Source: an uncultured Bacteroidales bacterium (GTDB taxonomy: Bacteria; Bacteroidota; Bacteroidia; Bacteroidales; P3). Taken from it: a DNA stretch of 6,700 nucleotides. The stretch lies in assembly GCA_947097635.1 (NCBI GenBank), contig CAMURW010000084.1, positions 1-6,700 of the forward strand, read 5' to 3'. This document shows, piece by piece, positions 6,693 through 6,700 of the stretch. A model generated the notes under the pieces. That model saw nothing but the letters and a program-made list of their open reading frames with translations, had not been told where the DNA came from and ran no database searches. Numbering within the stretch: position 1 is the first letter of the stretch; each line of letters starts with the position of its first letter. The position numbers and the translations under genes are program-made.

Positions 6693-6700
6693 GAAATGCG

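Noticed and set aside
1..6700. CRISPR arrays, tRNA or rRNA genes
   Set aside because: I saw no spaced direct repeats and no cloverleaf or rRNA-like sequence in any intergenic stretch.

Overview
The window looks like a chromosomal piece from a Bacteroidales bacterium, most likely Prevotella-like. The reasons are the secreted GH92 alpha-mannosidase lipoprotein behind a ROK sugar kinase, the Bacteroidetes style of PurE, and the lack of clear Shine-Dalgarno sites. This placement is inferred from protein flavour, not from a marker gene. All recognisable genes lie on the minus strand, so the reading order is from high to low coordinates.

From right to left the layout is as follows. 6692-5634 is a polytopic membrane protein with nucleoside-recognition/Gate domains. 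A 132-bp gap carries a weak promoter candidate. 5501-4992 is purE (purine synthesis). After a 56-bp gap, 4935-3841 is an unusual two-domain protein: a P-loop nucleotide-kinase-like domain fused to a dCMP/cytidine-deaminase domain. A 341-bp gap (3840-3500) holds the decayed remnant of a pRiA4b ORF-3-like gene and a small perfect inverted repeat. 3499-2537 is a ROK-family sugar kinase. 45 bp further on, 2491-1 is a GH92 alpha-mannosidase running off the left edge. The first three genes suggest nucleotide transport and metabolism, and the last two suggest a mannoside-degrading pair (release and phosphorylation of sugar).

The left edge is structurally abnormal. Positions 1-47 and 118-164 are perfect reverse complements, and the 70 bases between them read as a sensible continuation of the GH92 gene only on the PLUS strand, where they encode what looks like a chitobiase/hexosaminidase C-terminal-type (CHB_HEX_C-like) tail. 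The gene is therefore folded back on itself at its 3' end. The repeat is perfect right up to the window edge, so a fold-back chimera at a contig end is the simplest explanation. A real inversion or an intragenic inverton is the alternative.

I see no complete novel system. The items most worth a second look are the fold-back, the kinase-deaminase fusion (similar in layout to anti-phage dCTP/dCMP deaminases, but possibly housekeeping) and the pRiA4b ORF-3 remnant.
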